Shown: piece by piece, positions 41,580 through 51,400 of the stretch
Layout: each line of letters starts with the position of its first letter
How positions within the stretch are numbered: position 1 is the stretch's first letter
Assembly: GCF_029626035.1 (NCBI RefSeq)
Contig: NZ_JARUBE010000003.1
Coordinates: 1,488,001-1,552,000, forward strand
Length of the DNA: 64,000 nt
Origin: Micromonospora sp. WMMD980
GTDB taxonomy: Bacteria > Actinomycetota > Actinomycetes > Mycobacteriales > Micromonosporaceae
Direction: 5' to 3'
Translations under genes and position numbers: made by a program
The notes under the pieces: model-generated
The model's input: only the letters and a program-made list of their open reading frames with translations
Database searches by the model: none
What the model was told of the DNA's origin: nothing

Positions 41580-43043
41580 TCAGTCGCCGACCGGGGCCGG
41601 CGAGACCGGGACGGCCGGGCGTCGACGCCGGTGCAGCAGTCCCGCCACGGCGTCGACCACGAGGAAAGCGAGCAGCGTGCCGCCGAACCAGGGCAGCGCC
41701 CAGCCGAGCGCCACCAGCACCGGTACCCCGATCAGCAGTGTCCACCGTCGTATCCCACGTACCGCCCCACGGGCCGGCGGCGCGCCCAGCGGGGCCCGGC
41801 GGTCGGCGCGGGTGGGGCGGCGCTGCCACCACATCCGGTATCCCCAGACGACGACGCAGAGCAGGCCGAGCGCGAGCGCCGCGAGCAGGACCTGGTTGAC
41901 CGGCCCGAAGAGCCGGCTCATGTGGGCCTGGATGCCGAGCTTGCTGAGCTTCGCCAGCACCGGCCAGTCGGCGAAGTCGCTGCGCGCGGTCACCGTGCCG
42001 GCGACCGGGTCGACGGCGACCCGGTCGTACCGGACCGGCCAGCGGTCGTCGGCCTGCGCGACCGTCCACGCGGTGCCGTCCGCGGCCGCCGGGGTGATCG
42101 CGACCGGTCCGGACAGGCCGGCGGCGCGTGCGCTCTCCAGCACCCGGTCGTAGGTCACCGGGTCCGCCGCCGGCGCGACGGCCGTGCCGCCGTGCTGGTG
42201 GCCACCGGCGGCAGCGGGCGGCGCGCCGGCGAGGGCGGTGGAGATCTCCGGGGTGCCGGCGCGCAGCGCGTCCAGACCGGCGCCGAAGTTCGCCCCGGCG
42301 TAGCGGGACCAGGTCAGGCCGGTGACGGAGAGGAAGAGCAGGCCGACGGCGAGCCAGACACCGGTGGTCGCGTGCCAGCCCCGGGTCCGCCGCACGCCCC
42401 GGCCGGCGGACAGGTCGGGCACGAGCAGGTGCCGGACGTGGGCCCGGCCGGCGGCGCGCCGGCGCCACCACAGCACCACGCCGCCCAGCACCAGCACCCA
42501 CAGCCAGCTCGCCGCGATCTCCGAGTAGTGCCGGCCCACCGCACCCAGGTGCAGGTTGCGGTGCAGGTCGTCCAGCCAGGTGGTGGTCGGCGTCGAACCG
42601 AACCAGGTGGTCAACCGCCCGGTGACCCGTGCGGTGTACGGGTCGACGTAGACGGTGTGCTGCCGGTCGCCGAGGTCGTCCCGGGCGAACACTACCCGGG
42701 TGGTCCGGTCGCCGTCGCCGGGCTGCACGCCGGTGAGCGTGCCGTCGGGGTGCGCGGCGCGGGCGGCGGCGATCTGCTCGGCGAGTGGCCGGGCCCGCTC
42801 CCCGACGGAGGAGACGGTGAGCGTGTCGCCGTAGAGCGCCTCGTCGAGCTGCGGGGTGGCCGTGTAGGCCAGCCCGGTGAGCGCGGCGACCAGCAGGAAC
42901 GGTGCGACGAGGATACCGGCGTAGAAGTGCAGGCGGGTCAGTAGCGCGGTCAGCGGCGCGGGCCGGCGTGCCGGCCGGGTCGGCTCCGTCGGGGTGGCGG
43001 GGGAGTCCGGCGCGCGATCGCCGGGCAGTTCGGTCACGGACAT
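41580..43043 (-). CDS. PepSY-associated membrane protein
   Basis: The predicted protein has 487 residues with four or five membrane helices. The first helix, LLTRLHFYAGILVAPFLLVAALTGLAYT, is the classic PepSY_TM start. PepSY-like outer segments include QHTVYVDPYTARVTG and YDRVAVDPVAGTVTAR. The loops carry His residues (HLHLGAVGRHYSEI, GGHQHGG) that could bind haem or metal. Related proteins occur with ferric or copper reduction systems. It follows the CopD-CtaG gene by 138 bases on the same strand. Confidence 0.85.
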   Translation of the reverse strand: MSVTELPGDRAPDSPATPTEPTRPARRPAPLTALLTRLHFYAGILVAPFLLVAALTGLAYTATPQLDEALYGDTLTVSSVGERARPLAEQIAAARAAHPDGTLTGVQPGDGDRTTRVVFARDDLGDRQHTVYVDPYTARVTGRLTTWFGSTPTTTWLDDLHRNLHLGAVGRHYSEIAASWLWVLVLGGVVLWWRRRAAGRAHVRHLLVPDLSAGRGVRRTRGWHATTGVWLAVGLLFLSVTGLTWSRYAGANFGAGLDALRAGTPEISTALAGAPPAAAGGHQHGGTAVAPAADPVTYDRVLESARAAGLSGPVAITPAAADGTAWTVAQADDRWPVRYDRVAVDPVAGTVTARSDFADWPVLAKLSKLGIQAHMSRLFGPVNQVLLAALALGLLCVVVWGYRMWWQRRPTRADRRAPLGAPPARGAVRGIRRWTLLIGVPVLVALGWALPWFGGTLLAFLVVDAVAGLLHRRRRPAVPVSPAPVGD

Positions 43044-43181
43044 CTGGGCAACTCCGATCGGGAACGAGGAATTGGGGTGTGGCCGGCCCGCTGCCCGTCG
43101 AGCCGTGCCGTGGTGCGCGGTTGCCGCCTCCCGGGTGAATGGTCGGGCCGGACCGCGCGGAAGTTCCCGCCGAGATGCCGA

Positions 43182-45353
43182 TCAGTTCCGGTCGCGCGCG
43201 GCAGCGGCCAGGAACGCGTTGTAGCGGGCCAGGTCGTCGTCCTCGCCGGTGGCCTCGGCCCGGTCCGCGGCCCGGTCGAGGCGGCGCTGCTCCCGCTGGT
43301 CGGCCCGGATCCACTGCCGGACCAGCAGGACCATCACGACGGCGGCGGGGATCTCGCCGAACGCCCAGGCGATGCCGGCGCCCAGCTTCTGGTCGTCGAG
43401 CAGGGACGACGCCCAGTCGGGGTGGACGCCGAGATACCAGTCGGGGGCGATGACCGTGGTGGTCTGCATGAGCGCGAGCCCGAAGAAGCCGTGCGCCATC
43501 ATCGAGGCCAGGTGGATGAGCACCAGGATCGGGTGGGGGAGCCGGGGCCGGCCCGGGTCGATGCCGATGAGCACCCAGAACAGCAGGTAGCCGGAGGCCA
43601 CGAAGTGCCCCAGCATGGCCAGGTGCCCGAGATGGGAGCGCATCAGCGTGCCGAGCAGATCACTGAAGTAGAGGCCGAACAGGCCGGCGGTGTAGATGCC
43701 GAGCGCCACCAGCGGATGGGTGAGCAGCCGGGCGGGGCGGCTGTGCAGGGCGCGCAGCAGCCACTCCCGGGTGCCGCGCACCCCCGGCTCGGTGGGGCGG
43801 CGCAGCGCCCGCAGCGCGAGCGTGACCGGGGCGCCGCCGACCAGCAGGATCGGCACCACCATGGACAGCACCATGTGCTGGGCCATGTGCGCGCTGAACA
43901 GCACGTAGGCGTAGCGGGCGAAGCCGAGGCCGGTGGCGGCGGCCAGCACCAGCAGGCCACCGATCCAGCTCGCGGTCCGGGCCGGCGGCCAGCGGTGCCC
44001 GCTCCGGCGGAGCCGGCGCACCCCGGCCAGGTAGCCGCCGATGCCGACAGCGGTCACGGTGAGGAAGAACAGGTCGGGCAGTGGCTGGCCGAGCAGGTGC
44101 GCGGCGGTGGGTGCGGCCGGCATCGGAAAGCCGAGCACCTCGGTCACCGGGTCGGCGTCGGCCGGCGCGGTGACCGGCGTCGGGCTGCGCGACAGCGCCA
44201 CGGCCAGGCCGACCGTGGCGCCGAAGACCACCATCTCCCCGGCGGCGAGCCGGGCGAACGCGCGGCGTCGCCCGTCCGCCAGACCCGGCAGCGTACGCGC
44301 CCGGTGCGCCGCGCCGAGCAGGCCGAGCACCACCAGCGCGGCCAGCTTGCCGAGCACCAGCCACCCGTAGCGGGACCGCCAGAGCTGGTCGACGTCGCCG
44401 AGGCGGACCGCCGCGTTGGCCAGTCCGCTCACCGTGACGGCCACGAGGCAGGCGAGCGCGAGCCGACTGTAGCGTGCGGCCGCCCCGGGCAGGTGCCGGC
44501 TGCGCCGGACGGTCAGCAGCGCGGCCAGGCCACCGGCCCACAGCGCGGCGGCGAGCACGTGCAGGGCCAGGCTGGACACCGCGATCTGGTGGTTGCCGGC
44601 CCCGGCGGCGTGGCCGGTCAACGCCGGCGGCAGCAGGCCGAGGAGCGCCAGCCCCGCCGCGACCGCGGCCGTGCCGCGGGACAGGCCGACCCGGGCCGCC
44701 ACCGCCACCACCGCCGCCAGTCCGGCCTGCGTCAGCAGCGACCGCCCCTGCGAGATGTCGACACCGAAACTGACCACGCTCGCCGCGCCGAGCCGGCCGA
44801 GCGGCACGCCGAGCAGGTCGGAGACGGTCAGCACCAGCAGCGTCAGGGCCGCCACGGCCCAGCCGGCCGCCGCCAGGCCGGCGCGGCGCAGCAACAGCCA
44901 GCCGTGCGCGGAGACGCTCGCGCCGTCGCCGGGGAGCAGGAACGCGGCGGTCACCGCGAACCCGACCGTGAGTGTGGCCAGCCCGTCCGCGAGCAGCCGC
45001 ACCACCGGCAGCGCCCAGGCGGTGACCGGGCCGGGATCGGGCAGGCCGGGAATCGTGGCGGCGAGCGCGCCGCCGGCCCGCAGCGCGAGCAGGAGTACGG
45101 CCACCGCCGCGCCGACCGTCGCCACCCCGACCAGCCAACCGGCCGGGCCCGTCGCACCGCCGACGCCCGGCCCGGCCGCCGGCGGCCGGGCGGTGAACGG
45201 TCCGGTTGGCGACCCGCCGGCCCCCGGCACGCTCGCCGTCGATCCGGCCGCGACCGGTCCGGCCGCGTCAGGCCGTTCCGTGGTGGACGGTTCGGCCGGA
45301 GCGGGCTGCCGGTGGGCCGGGGATTGCGGTGCCGGTGAGGCGGGCTGGTGCAC
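43182..45353 (-). CDS. CopD domain fused to a CtaG (cytochrome c oxidase assembly) domain
   Basis: The predicted protein has 723 residues. After a Pro-rich N-terminus (1-65), the first half has about nine helices with the CopD pattern (HVLAAALWAGGLAALL, SRYGWLVLGKLAAL). The second half is CtaG/Caa3-like: ARYAYVLFSAHMAQHMVLSMVVP, HLGHLAMLGHFVASGYLLFW and MMAHGFFGLALMQ. The His-rich helices suggest copper transfer across the membrane to an oxidase. The start is a GTG 53 bases after the copC gene. Confidence 0.88.
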   Translation of the reverse strand: MHQPASPAPQSPAHRQPAPAEPSTTERPDAAGPVAAGSTASVPGAGGSPTGPFTARPPAAGPGVGGATGPAGWLVGVATVGAAVAVLLLALRAGGALAATIPGLPDPGPVTAWALPVVRLLADGLATLTVGFAVTAAFLLPGDGASVSAHGWLLLRRAGLAAAGWAVAALTLLVLTVSDLLGVPLGRLGAASVVSFGVDISQGRSLLTQAGLAAVVAVAARVGLSRGTAAVAAGLALLGLLPPALTGHAAGAGNHQIAVSSLALHVLAAALWAGGLAALLTVRRSRHLPGAAARYSRLALACLVAVTVSGLANAAVRLGDVDQLWRSRYGWLVLGKLAALVVLGLLGAAHRARTLPGLADGRRRAFARLAAGEMVVFGATVGLAVALSRSPTPVTAPADADPVTEVLGFPMPAAPTAAHLLGQPLPDLFFLTVTAVGIGGYLAGVRRLRRSGHRWPPARTASWIGGLLVLAAATGLGFARYAYVLFSAHMAQHMVLSMVVPILLVGGAPVTLALRALRRPTEPGVRGTREWLLRALHSRPARLLTHPLVALGIYTAGLFGLYFSDLLGTLMRSHLGHLAMLGHFVASGYLLFWVLIGIDPGRPRLPHPILVLIHLASMMAHGFFGLALMQTTTVIAPDWYLGVHPDWASSLLDDQKLGAGIAWAFGEIPAAVVMVLLVRQWIRADQREQRRLDRAADRAEATGEDDDLARYNAFLAAAARDRN

Positions 45354-45406
45354 GGTGCGGAACCTGGTTTCGGATCGGCGCGCCGGGATGACCCCGGCCG
45401 CGTGGG

Positions 45407-45976
45407 TCAGGAGGTGCGGCGGCGCCGGAGCAGCAACACGGCCGCGCCCGCCGCGGCCAGGGCGACGACCACGCCGCCGGCGACCAGGGCGAGCGGCGGT
45501 CCGTCGTGGGCGCCGGCGGCGGAGACCGGGGTGGCCGGCGTCGACGTGCCGGCCACCCCGGCCGCCGCGGGTGCGGCCGGGTCGGCCACGGTGAAGCGGT
45601 ACGACCCCTGCACCGGGTGCCCGTCGGCGGAGACCACCCGGTAGGCGACCGTGTAGGTGCCGTTTGCCAGCGGCTGGTCCACGGTCACGGTGCCTGCCGT
45701 GCCGTCGACGGCCGGTACGCCGGTCGGCACCTTCCGCCGCTCGGCGTCGCTGAGCACGATGGTGGTGAACTCCGGGTTGAGCCGTTGCAGGAAGCGCAGC
45801 GTCACCGAGGTAGGCGCGGCGGTGAGCCGGGCGTCCTGCGCCGGGGCGGCCGACTGCAACGCGTTGTGCGCCGCGGCGGGCGCGGCCGGGGCCAGCAGCA
45901 ACGCGGTGAGCGCCGCGGCGAGCGCGGGAACGGCACGGGTACGCATCCTGCGAACGGCCTTCCTGGTCGTGGTCAT
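45407..45976 (-). CDS. copC: Copper resistance protein CopC, membrane-anchored
   Basis: The predicted protein has 189 residues. A signal peptide ends at AAA before HNALQSAAPAQDARL, so the N-terminal His of the mature protein can bind Cu(II), as in CopC. The beta-barrel follows (TLRFLQRLNPEFTTIVLSD, YTVAYRVVSADGHPVQGSYRF with the second copper His). A C-terminal helix and RRRR tail anchor it. The ATG overlaps the stop of the peroxidase gene. Confidence 0.9.
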   Translation of the reverse strand: MTTTRKAVRRMRTRAVPALAAALTALLLAPAAPAAAHNALQSAAPAQDARLTAAPTSVTLRFLQRLNPEFTTIVLSDAERRKVPTGVPAVDGTAGTVTVDQPLANGTYTVAYRVVSADGHPVQGSYRFTVADPAAPAAAGVAGTSTPATPVSAAGAHDGPPLALVAGGVVVALAAAGAAVLLLRRRRTS

Positions 45977-47202
45977 GTGAGCACCTGCTGGCCGATCCAG
46001 CCGCCGTCCGGGCAGCCGGGCGGTACGGCGAAGACGGCGGAGCCGATCGGGGTGGTCCACTCGTTGAGCAGGTCCCGTTCGGCGAGCCGCCGCTGGATGG
46101 GCAGGAACTGCCGGGCGACGTCGGCCTGGTAGGCGGCGAAGACCAGACCGCTGTCCGCGTGCCCCTCGGCGGTGGGCACCCCGTCGTAGTTGTAGGGCCG
46201 GCGCAGGATCTTCTGCCGGTCGTCGGTGACGTGGGCGCGGGTGAGGTGGGAGAAGTCCGGGATGACGGTGAGCCCGTCCGGCCCGAGCGCGGCGAAGTCG
46301 GGTTCGTCGTGTTCGGCGGTGCCGGTCAGCGGCGCGCCGGTGTCGAGGCGCCGCCCGACGGCGACCTCCCGGTCGGCGCGGCCGAGCAGGTCCCAGGTCT
46401 CCAGGTTCATGCTGATCCGCCGCACCACGAGGGTGGTGGAGTCGCGTAGCCAGACCGGTCCGTCGGTCACCCAGACGGCGGTGTCGGCGGGGGCACCGGG
46501 TCTCGGGTTGGCGGTGCCGTCGAGCTGCCCGAACAGGTTGCGCTGGGTGCGCCCCGGCTCGGCGCCGGCGGCCCGCCGGAAGCCCTGCTGCACCCAGCGC
46601 ACGGCGGCGAAGGGCCGGCTGTCCTTGACCAGGACGCGTTGGGCGTGGGCGACGGTGAGCGGGTCGTCGGCGCAGATCTGCAGCAGCAGGTCCCCGCCGG
46701 TCCAGCGGGGTTGCAGCCGGTCGACGCGGAACGCGGGCAGGTCGGCCACCGACGCGGGCCGGCGGTCGGCGCGCCCGGCGGCGGCGTAGAGGCCGGGGCC
46801 GAAGCCGAACGTGACGGTGAGCCGGGCGGGCAGCAGGCCGAGTTCCGGTTCGGTGTCGGCGAGCGCCGGCCGGCCCTGGGTGAGCCGGGCGGCGTCGTCG
46901 GAGAGCAGCCGCAGCATCCGCCCGAGCGCGGCCCGGTCGACGCCGGGTTTCAGGGTGAACGCGACGAACGCGGCGTGCGCCTGTGGCTCGGTGGTCACGC
47001 CGGACTGCCGGGCGCCGTGGAACGGCTCGACCGCGTCGCCGACCCGCGCGACCGGGACCGGCTCGGGGCGTACCGCCGGGTCGTCGGGGCGGGCCGCGGC
47101 GATCGCGGCGCCGCCGGCGAGCGTGCCCCCGACGGCGACGGCGCCGCCGGTGAGCAGGCCACGCCGGCTCACCTGACGGCCCGTGGCGGGACGGTCGGTC
47201 AT
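45973..47202 (-). CDS. Dye-decolourising (DyP) peroxidase, Tat-exported
   Basis: The predicted protein has 409 residues. The N-terminal SRRGLLTGGAVAVGG is a twin-arginine signal. The DyP signature GxxDG is present in NLFGQLDGTANPRPG, and the C-terminal half has the haem pocket with SHLTRAHVTDD and RRPYNYDG. EfeB-like members oxidise dyes or haem, or help iron uptake. Here the gene is embedded in a copper operon, with ATGA overlaps on both sides. Confidence 0.92.
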   Translation of the reverse strand: MTDRPATGRQVSRRGLLTGGAVAVGGTLAGGAAIAAARPDDPAVRPEPVPVARVGDAVEPFHGARQSGVTTEPQAHAAFVAFTLKPGVDRAALGRMLRLLSDDAARLTQGRPALADTEPELGLLPARLTVTFGFGPGLYAAAGRADRRPASVADLPAFRVDRLQPRWTGGDLLLQICADDPLTVAHAQRVLVKDSRPFAAVRWVQQGFRRAAGAEPGRTQRNLFGQLDGTANPRPGAPADTAVWVTDGPVWLRDSTTLVVRRISMNLETWDLLGRADREVAVGRRLDTGAPLTGTAEHDEPDFAALGPDGLTVIPDFSHLTRAHVTDDRQKILRRPYNYDGVPTAEGHADSGLVFAAYQADVARQFLPIQRRLAERDLLNEWTTPIGSAVFAVPPGCPDGGWIGQQVLT

Positions 47203-47783
47203 GAGGCCGGGCTCATGCTCATCTCCGGCATCGGGGATTCGCCGTGGCCCGGGGCGTAGGACTCCTGGGCGCCGGTGAACGGCTTGGCGACCGCGGTGAA
47301 CGTCTGGGTGCGGCCGTCGGCGAAGGTGAGCGTGAAGCTCAACTCGTCGCCGGCCCGCACCGGCTTGGCGATGTTCATCAGCATCAGGTGGTCGCCGCCG
47401 GGCTCCAGCGTGGCGCGGGAGTGCGCCTTGACCACGATGCCGCCCTCCTTGGGCTGCATGACCATCTTCCCGTCCTTCATGGTCATCTCGTGCAGCTCCA
47501 TCGGGGAGACCTCGGTGGCGGCCCTGGTGATCGTCACGTCGGCGTCGCCGTCGTTGACCAGGGTGCCGAACGCCGCGGTCATGCCCTTGTCGGCGGCCTT
47601 CACCCACGGGTCGTCGATGCCGAGCACGCCGGCCGCCGCGCTCGCGGAGGCGGTCGCCGACGCCGACGGCGTCGTGGTGCTCGATCCGTCGGCGGATCCG
47701 CAGGCGGCGACGGACGCGGCCAGCAGGGCGGCGCCGATCAGGGCCGCTGGGCGCCGGAGTCGGCCGGTGGTGGTGCTGGGCAT
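47199..47783 (-). CDS. PCuAC-type copper chaperone lipoprotein
   Basis: The predicted protein has 194 residues. The signal peptide ends in SVAAC with the lipid-modified Cys28, followed by a Ser/Thr-rich tether. The copper-binding motif of PCuAC is present: ELHEMTMKDGKM with His and Met, then about 25 residues later HLMLM. The C-terminal tail is rich in Met and His (GHGESPMPEMSMS). It should carry Cu(I) to cytochrome oxidase outside the membrane. It is the first gene of the copper operon. Confidence 0.9.
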   Translation of the reverse strand: MPSTTTGRLRRPAALIGAALLAASVAACGSADGSSTTTPSASATASASAAAGVLGIDDPWVKAADKGMTAAFGTLVNDGDADVTITRAATEVSPMELHEMTMKDGKMVMQPKEGGIVVKAHSRATLEPGGDHLMLMNIAKPVRAGDELSFTLTFADGRTQTFTAVAKPFTGAQESYAPGHGESPMPEMSMSPAS

Positions 47784-47914
47784 GACGGTGTCCCCTCGAC
47801 GGTCGGTGTTCGTACCGTTGGTCGGGGCCGAGGGGCAGTTGGTTCCGAACGGTGCGATCGGTCACGCCGGTCCGCGGCGAGCCGGCCGGACACGCCGGCC
47901 CGCCGCGGCCGAAC

Positions 47915-48307
47915 TCAGCAGTTGCGCAGCGCGGGGGACTGGTTGAGCAACTGCCCGCGGCTGGAGGTGAACCGGCGGTACGCCGCGGAACCGGCGGTGG
48001 ACGGCCGGAACGCGGCCACCCGGTGACAGTTCTGGAACGCCAGCCGCACCCCGAAGTGGCGTTCCAGGCCGGCGCGGATCGCGTCGCTGGCCAGCGCGCG
48101 CAGCAGTTGACCGCGCTCGGCGTCGCCGGGTGGCGGGACGACGTTGTCGGCGAAGTCGGCGTCGGAGCCGGCCAGGTCGGCGGCTACCCGGCTGACGGTG
48201 TCCCAGGCGTACGGCAGGGAGTCGCGGACGCAGGCGACGAACGCCGCCTCGTCGACCTCTCCGGCCTCGGCGGCGTGCAGCAGGTCAGGCGGAACGGTGA
48301 GCGACAT
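47915..48307 (-). CDS. SCO5389-family protein
   Basis: The predicted protein has 130 residues, very close to the Streptomyces family named after SCO5389: PPDLLHAAEAGEVDEAAFVACVRDSLPYAW, FADNVVPPPGDAERGQLLRALASDAIR, ERHFGVRLAFQNCHRVA, and the ending QLLNQSPALRNC. No function is known to me. There are no membrane segments. The ATG has GGAGGAGA upstream, and a palindrome lies just before it. Confidence 0.85.
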   Translation of the reverse strand: MSLTVPPDLLHAAEAGEVDEAAFVACVRDSLPYAWDTVSRVAADLAGSDADFADNVVPPPGDAERGQLLRALASDAIRAGLERHFGVRLAFQNCHRVAAFRPSTAGSAAYRRFTSSRGQLLNQSPALRNC

Positions 48308-48324
48308 GGTCTCCTCCATTTTTC

Positions 48325-48343
48325 GGAAACGACAACCGTTTCC
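48325..48343. promoter_or_regulatory. Palindrome GGAAACG-n5-CGTTTCC before the SCO5389-family gene
   Basis: GGAAACGACAACCGTTTCC has 7-bp perfect arms and ends 17 bases upstream of the ATG, where a repressor would block transcription. It resembles Zur-like sites in style, but the regulator is not identified. Confidence 0.5.
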
Positions 48344-48452
48344 ATTAATGTGACGAGGTGAGCAGACCACGGACCCCGGACCCGGTCAAGCACCGGCACA
48401 CGCAAACGGCGGACGAGCCCGCAGGCCCGTCCGCCGCCCCGCCTCGCGGCGG

Positions 48453-51400
48453 TCAGTTCGGATGCGTCCCGATCGCCTCGATGACGCGGGGACGCAGCTC
48501 GGCGGCGCGGATCACCGCGTCCACCGAGCCGACCTCGACCGCGCGCTGGATGCTGTGCACCCGGTCGAACTCGGTGGCCACCTCGCCCAGCTTCTCCGCG
48601 CGCACCGACGAGCGCAGCTCGTCCAGTTCCGCGGTCAGCGTGGCGCGGTCGGTGACCGCGGCGGCCGAGATCCGGCCCTCCAGCTCGCGTACCCGGGGAT
48701 CGGTCGCGGTGCGCGCGGCGACCTCGCCGGCGAAGACCACGGCGGCGGCCGGCGCGCCGCCGAGCACCGAGGCGTACGAGCCCTCGATCGCCAGCACGGT
48801 CATGGCCGGGTTGAGCGCCTTGGAGAACACCACGAACGCGCCGCCGTGGTAGCGCGAGATCACGCAGAACACGATCGGGCCGCGGAAGTTGACGATCGCC
48901 CGGCCGATCTCGGCGCCGTACTCCAGTTGCAGCTTGCGCATCGACTCCGGCGAGCCGTCGAAGCCGGACAGGTTGGCCAGCACCACGAGCGGCCGGTTGC
49001 CGCTGGCCGCGTTGATCGCCCGCGCCGCCTTCTTCGAGGAGCGGGGGAACAGCGTGCCGGCGGTGTAGGTGTCCGGGCCGTCGGTGGGCGGGAAGCCGTG
49101 CCGGGGCACCGACCGGGACTCGATGCCGAGCAGGCACACCGGGATGCCGCCGAGGTGCACGTCCTGCACCACCGCGGTCTCCGCGTCGGCCATGCCGGCC
49201 CACCGCTCCAGCACCGGATGGTCCTGGTCGGCGAGGGCCCGCATCACGGTACGGATGTCGAACGGCTTCTTCCGGTCCGGGTTCGCGGTGGCCGAGAAGA
49301 TCTCCCCGACCGTGGTGAAGTCGCTGCCGGCCACCGTGTGCGGGAACGTGGTCACGTCCCGGTCCACCGGGTCGGTGGTGGCCGCCCGCCGCGGCGCGTC
49401 CTCGCCCGGCGCCACGTACGTGTGGTCGTAGTGCGCCATCAGCACGTCGCGCGCGGCCGGCAGATCCGGCGCCCAGTACTGCGCCTGCCCGTTCGGGCCC
49501 ATCACCCGGTCGTAGCCGCCGATGCCGAAGTTGTCCTCGGCGGACACGCCGCCGGAGAAGTCCAGTGACTGCTTGCCGGTGAGCACCATGGCCGAGTCCG
49601 GCGTCATGACCAGCACACCCTTGGTGTGCATGAGCATCGTGGCCTCGGCGTTCCAGTAGGGCTGGGCGCCCACGGTGATGCCCGCCACCACGATGTTGAT
49701 CTCACCGCCGGCCTGGGTGAACTCGACGATCCGCTTGAGCGCGGCGGCGACCCAGTCCATGTTCTCGGTGCCCGAGGTCATCGAGATGCGGGCGCCGGCG
49801 GAGAGCGCGTACCACTCCAGCGGCACGCCCAGCCGCTCGGCCAGGTCGAGCGCGGCGATCACCCGCCGGCACTCCGGCTCGGAGAGTGCGCCGAGCGACT
49901 TGGTCGGGTCGCCGAGAAGCACCACCCGGGTGACGCCCTGCGGGTGCCGAGGCGTCGGTGTGGTCACCACGCCGGCCACGATCGCCGCGGAGTTGCGGCC
50001 CTTGGGCCGGTCCACCGGCACCAGCTCGTGCGCGGCGTCCAGGTCGTGCTCGGTGAAGTCGCCGAGCAGGCCGGTCAGCTCGTACGGGTAGACCGTGTTG
50101 CGGCTGGCCGCGCGCAGCACCTTGAGGCGGTAGTCGTCCAGCGGCTGGACCGCCTCGGTCGGCGGCTCGCCGACGGTGAGCCGCCCGTGCCCGGTGACGT
50201 CGAAGGTGATCCGCACGCCGACCTTGACCAGCTCGCCGGTGCGACGGTCGCGCTGCCGCCCGATGAACAGGATCTCCTCCAGATCGGCGCCGACCGTCGT
50301 CGGGGCCACCCGGGCGGCGATCAGCTCCATCTCCTCGCGGGTCAGCTCGCTCGGCGGCCAGACGTAGATGACGATCCGGTTGGTCGGGAACCGGACCTTC
50401 GACGGCCGCCGGGACTGCGCCCGGCGGATCGAGTCGATGCAGGCGGCCACCGTGTCCTCGGTGGTCGGCAGCGCGACCAGCCGACCGTCCTGCTCCCGCA
50501 GCTCGGTCAGGTCGCGTACCTGCGCGAACGCCACCAGCCGCTGGTCGGACGGGTTCTCCCGGGCCGCCGCCTGGAAGAGGTAGACCTCCTCGTCCAGCGA
50601 GGGCAGCCGGGTCAGGTCGAACCCGTGCAACCGCTCCAACTGCATCCGCTGCGCGATGTACGGGTGCAGGCCGCGGATCAGCCGTGCCTCGGCCATCGCG
50701 GTGCTGTCCGGGCGGAACGTGAAGTGGTGGTGCATCACCGCGCCGCTGCGCCCGGCAACGGTGGTGGTGAGCCGGCGGACCCGCTCGGGCAGCGGGTGCG
50801 CGTTGATCACGTCGAGCAGCGCGGCGGCGGTGGCGTCCTGGTCCTCCGGCTGGCTCTCCCAGGCCAGGTAGATGTCGGCGTCGACCGCCTCCTCGCCCTG
50901 GGACACCTCGGCCAGCCCGCGCAGCGCGTCGCCGAGCGCGTCGAACCGGACCGCGGCGGAGACGACGCTCGACGAGGCGCGGCCGGCCACCACGAACACG
51001 CAGCCTCCGGCCGTGCGGGTGCGCACGCCGGTGAGTGCCTTGTTGCCGTAGTAGCGGCGGGTCAGCACCTCCAGCATGGTGGCGTTGTCGAGGTTGTCGC
51101 GGACCAGTCGCTGACCGAGCAGCCGGACCAGCGGCTCGGTGCTGCGCACCATGTCGGCCACCCGCTCGGCGCGGTCCGGCGCGTCCGGGTGGGCGTCGAG
51201 GTGCCGCAGGTGGGCGCGGACCCGCGCGTACACCCGGGCCCGGTTGCGGCGCAGCAGCGGCTGGGCGAACCAGGCGAAGACCACGCCCCGGGCCAGGTCG
51301 GCGACGACCGGGAAACGGACCTGGGTGGCCGCGATCAGCCGTTCCAGGGCCAGGCCCGCCGGCTCGCGCAGCGCCTCGTCCGGCGGCGGCTCCCGCAGCC

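Noticed and set aside
43077..45338. 753-codon plus-strand frame opposite the CopD-CtaG gene
   Set aside because: It is a hydrophilic shadow of low complexity. The minus strand encodes clear membrane helices.
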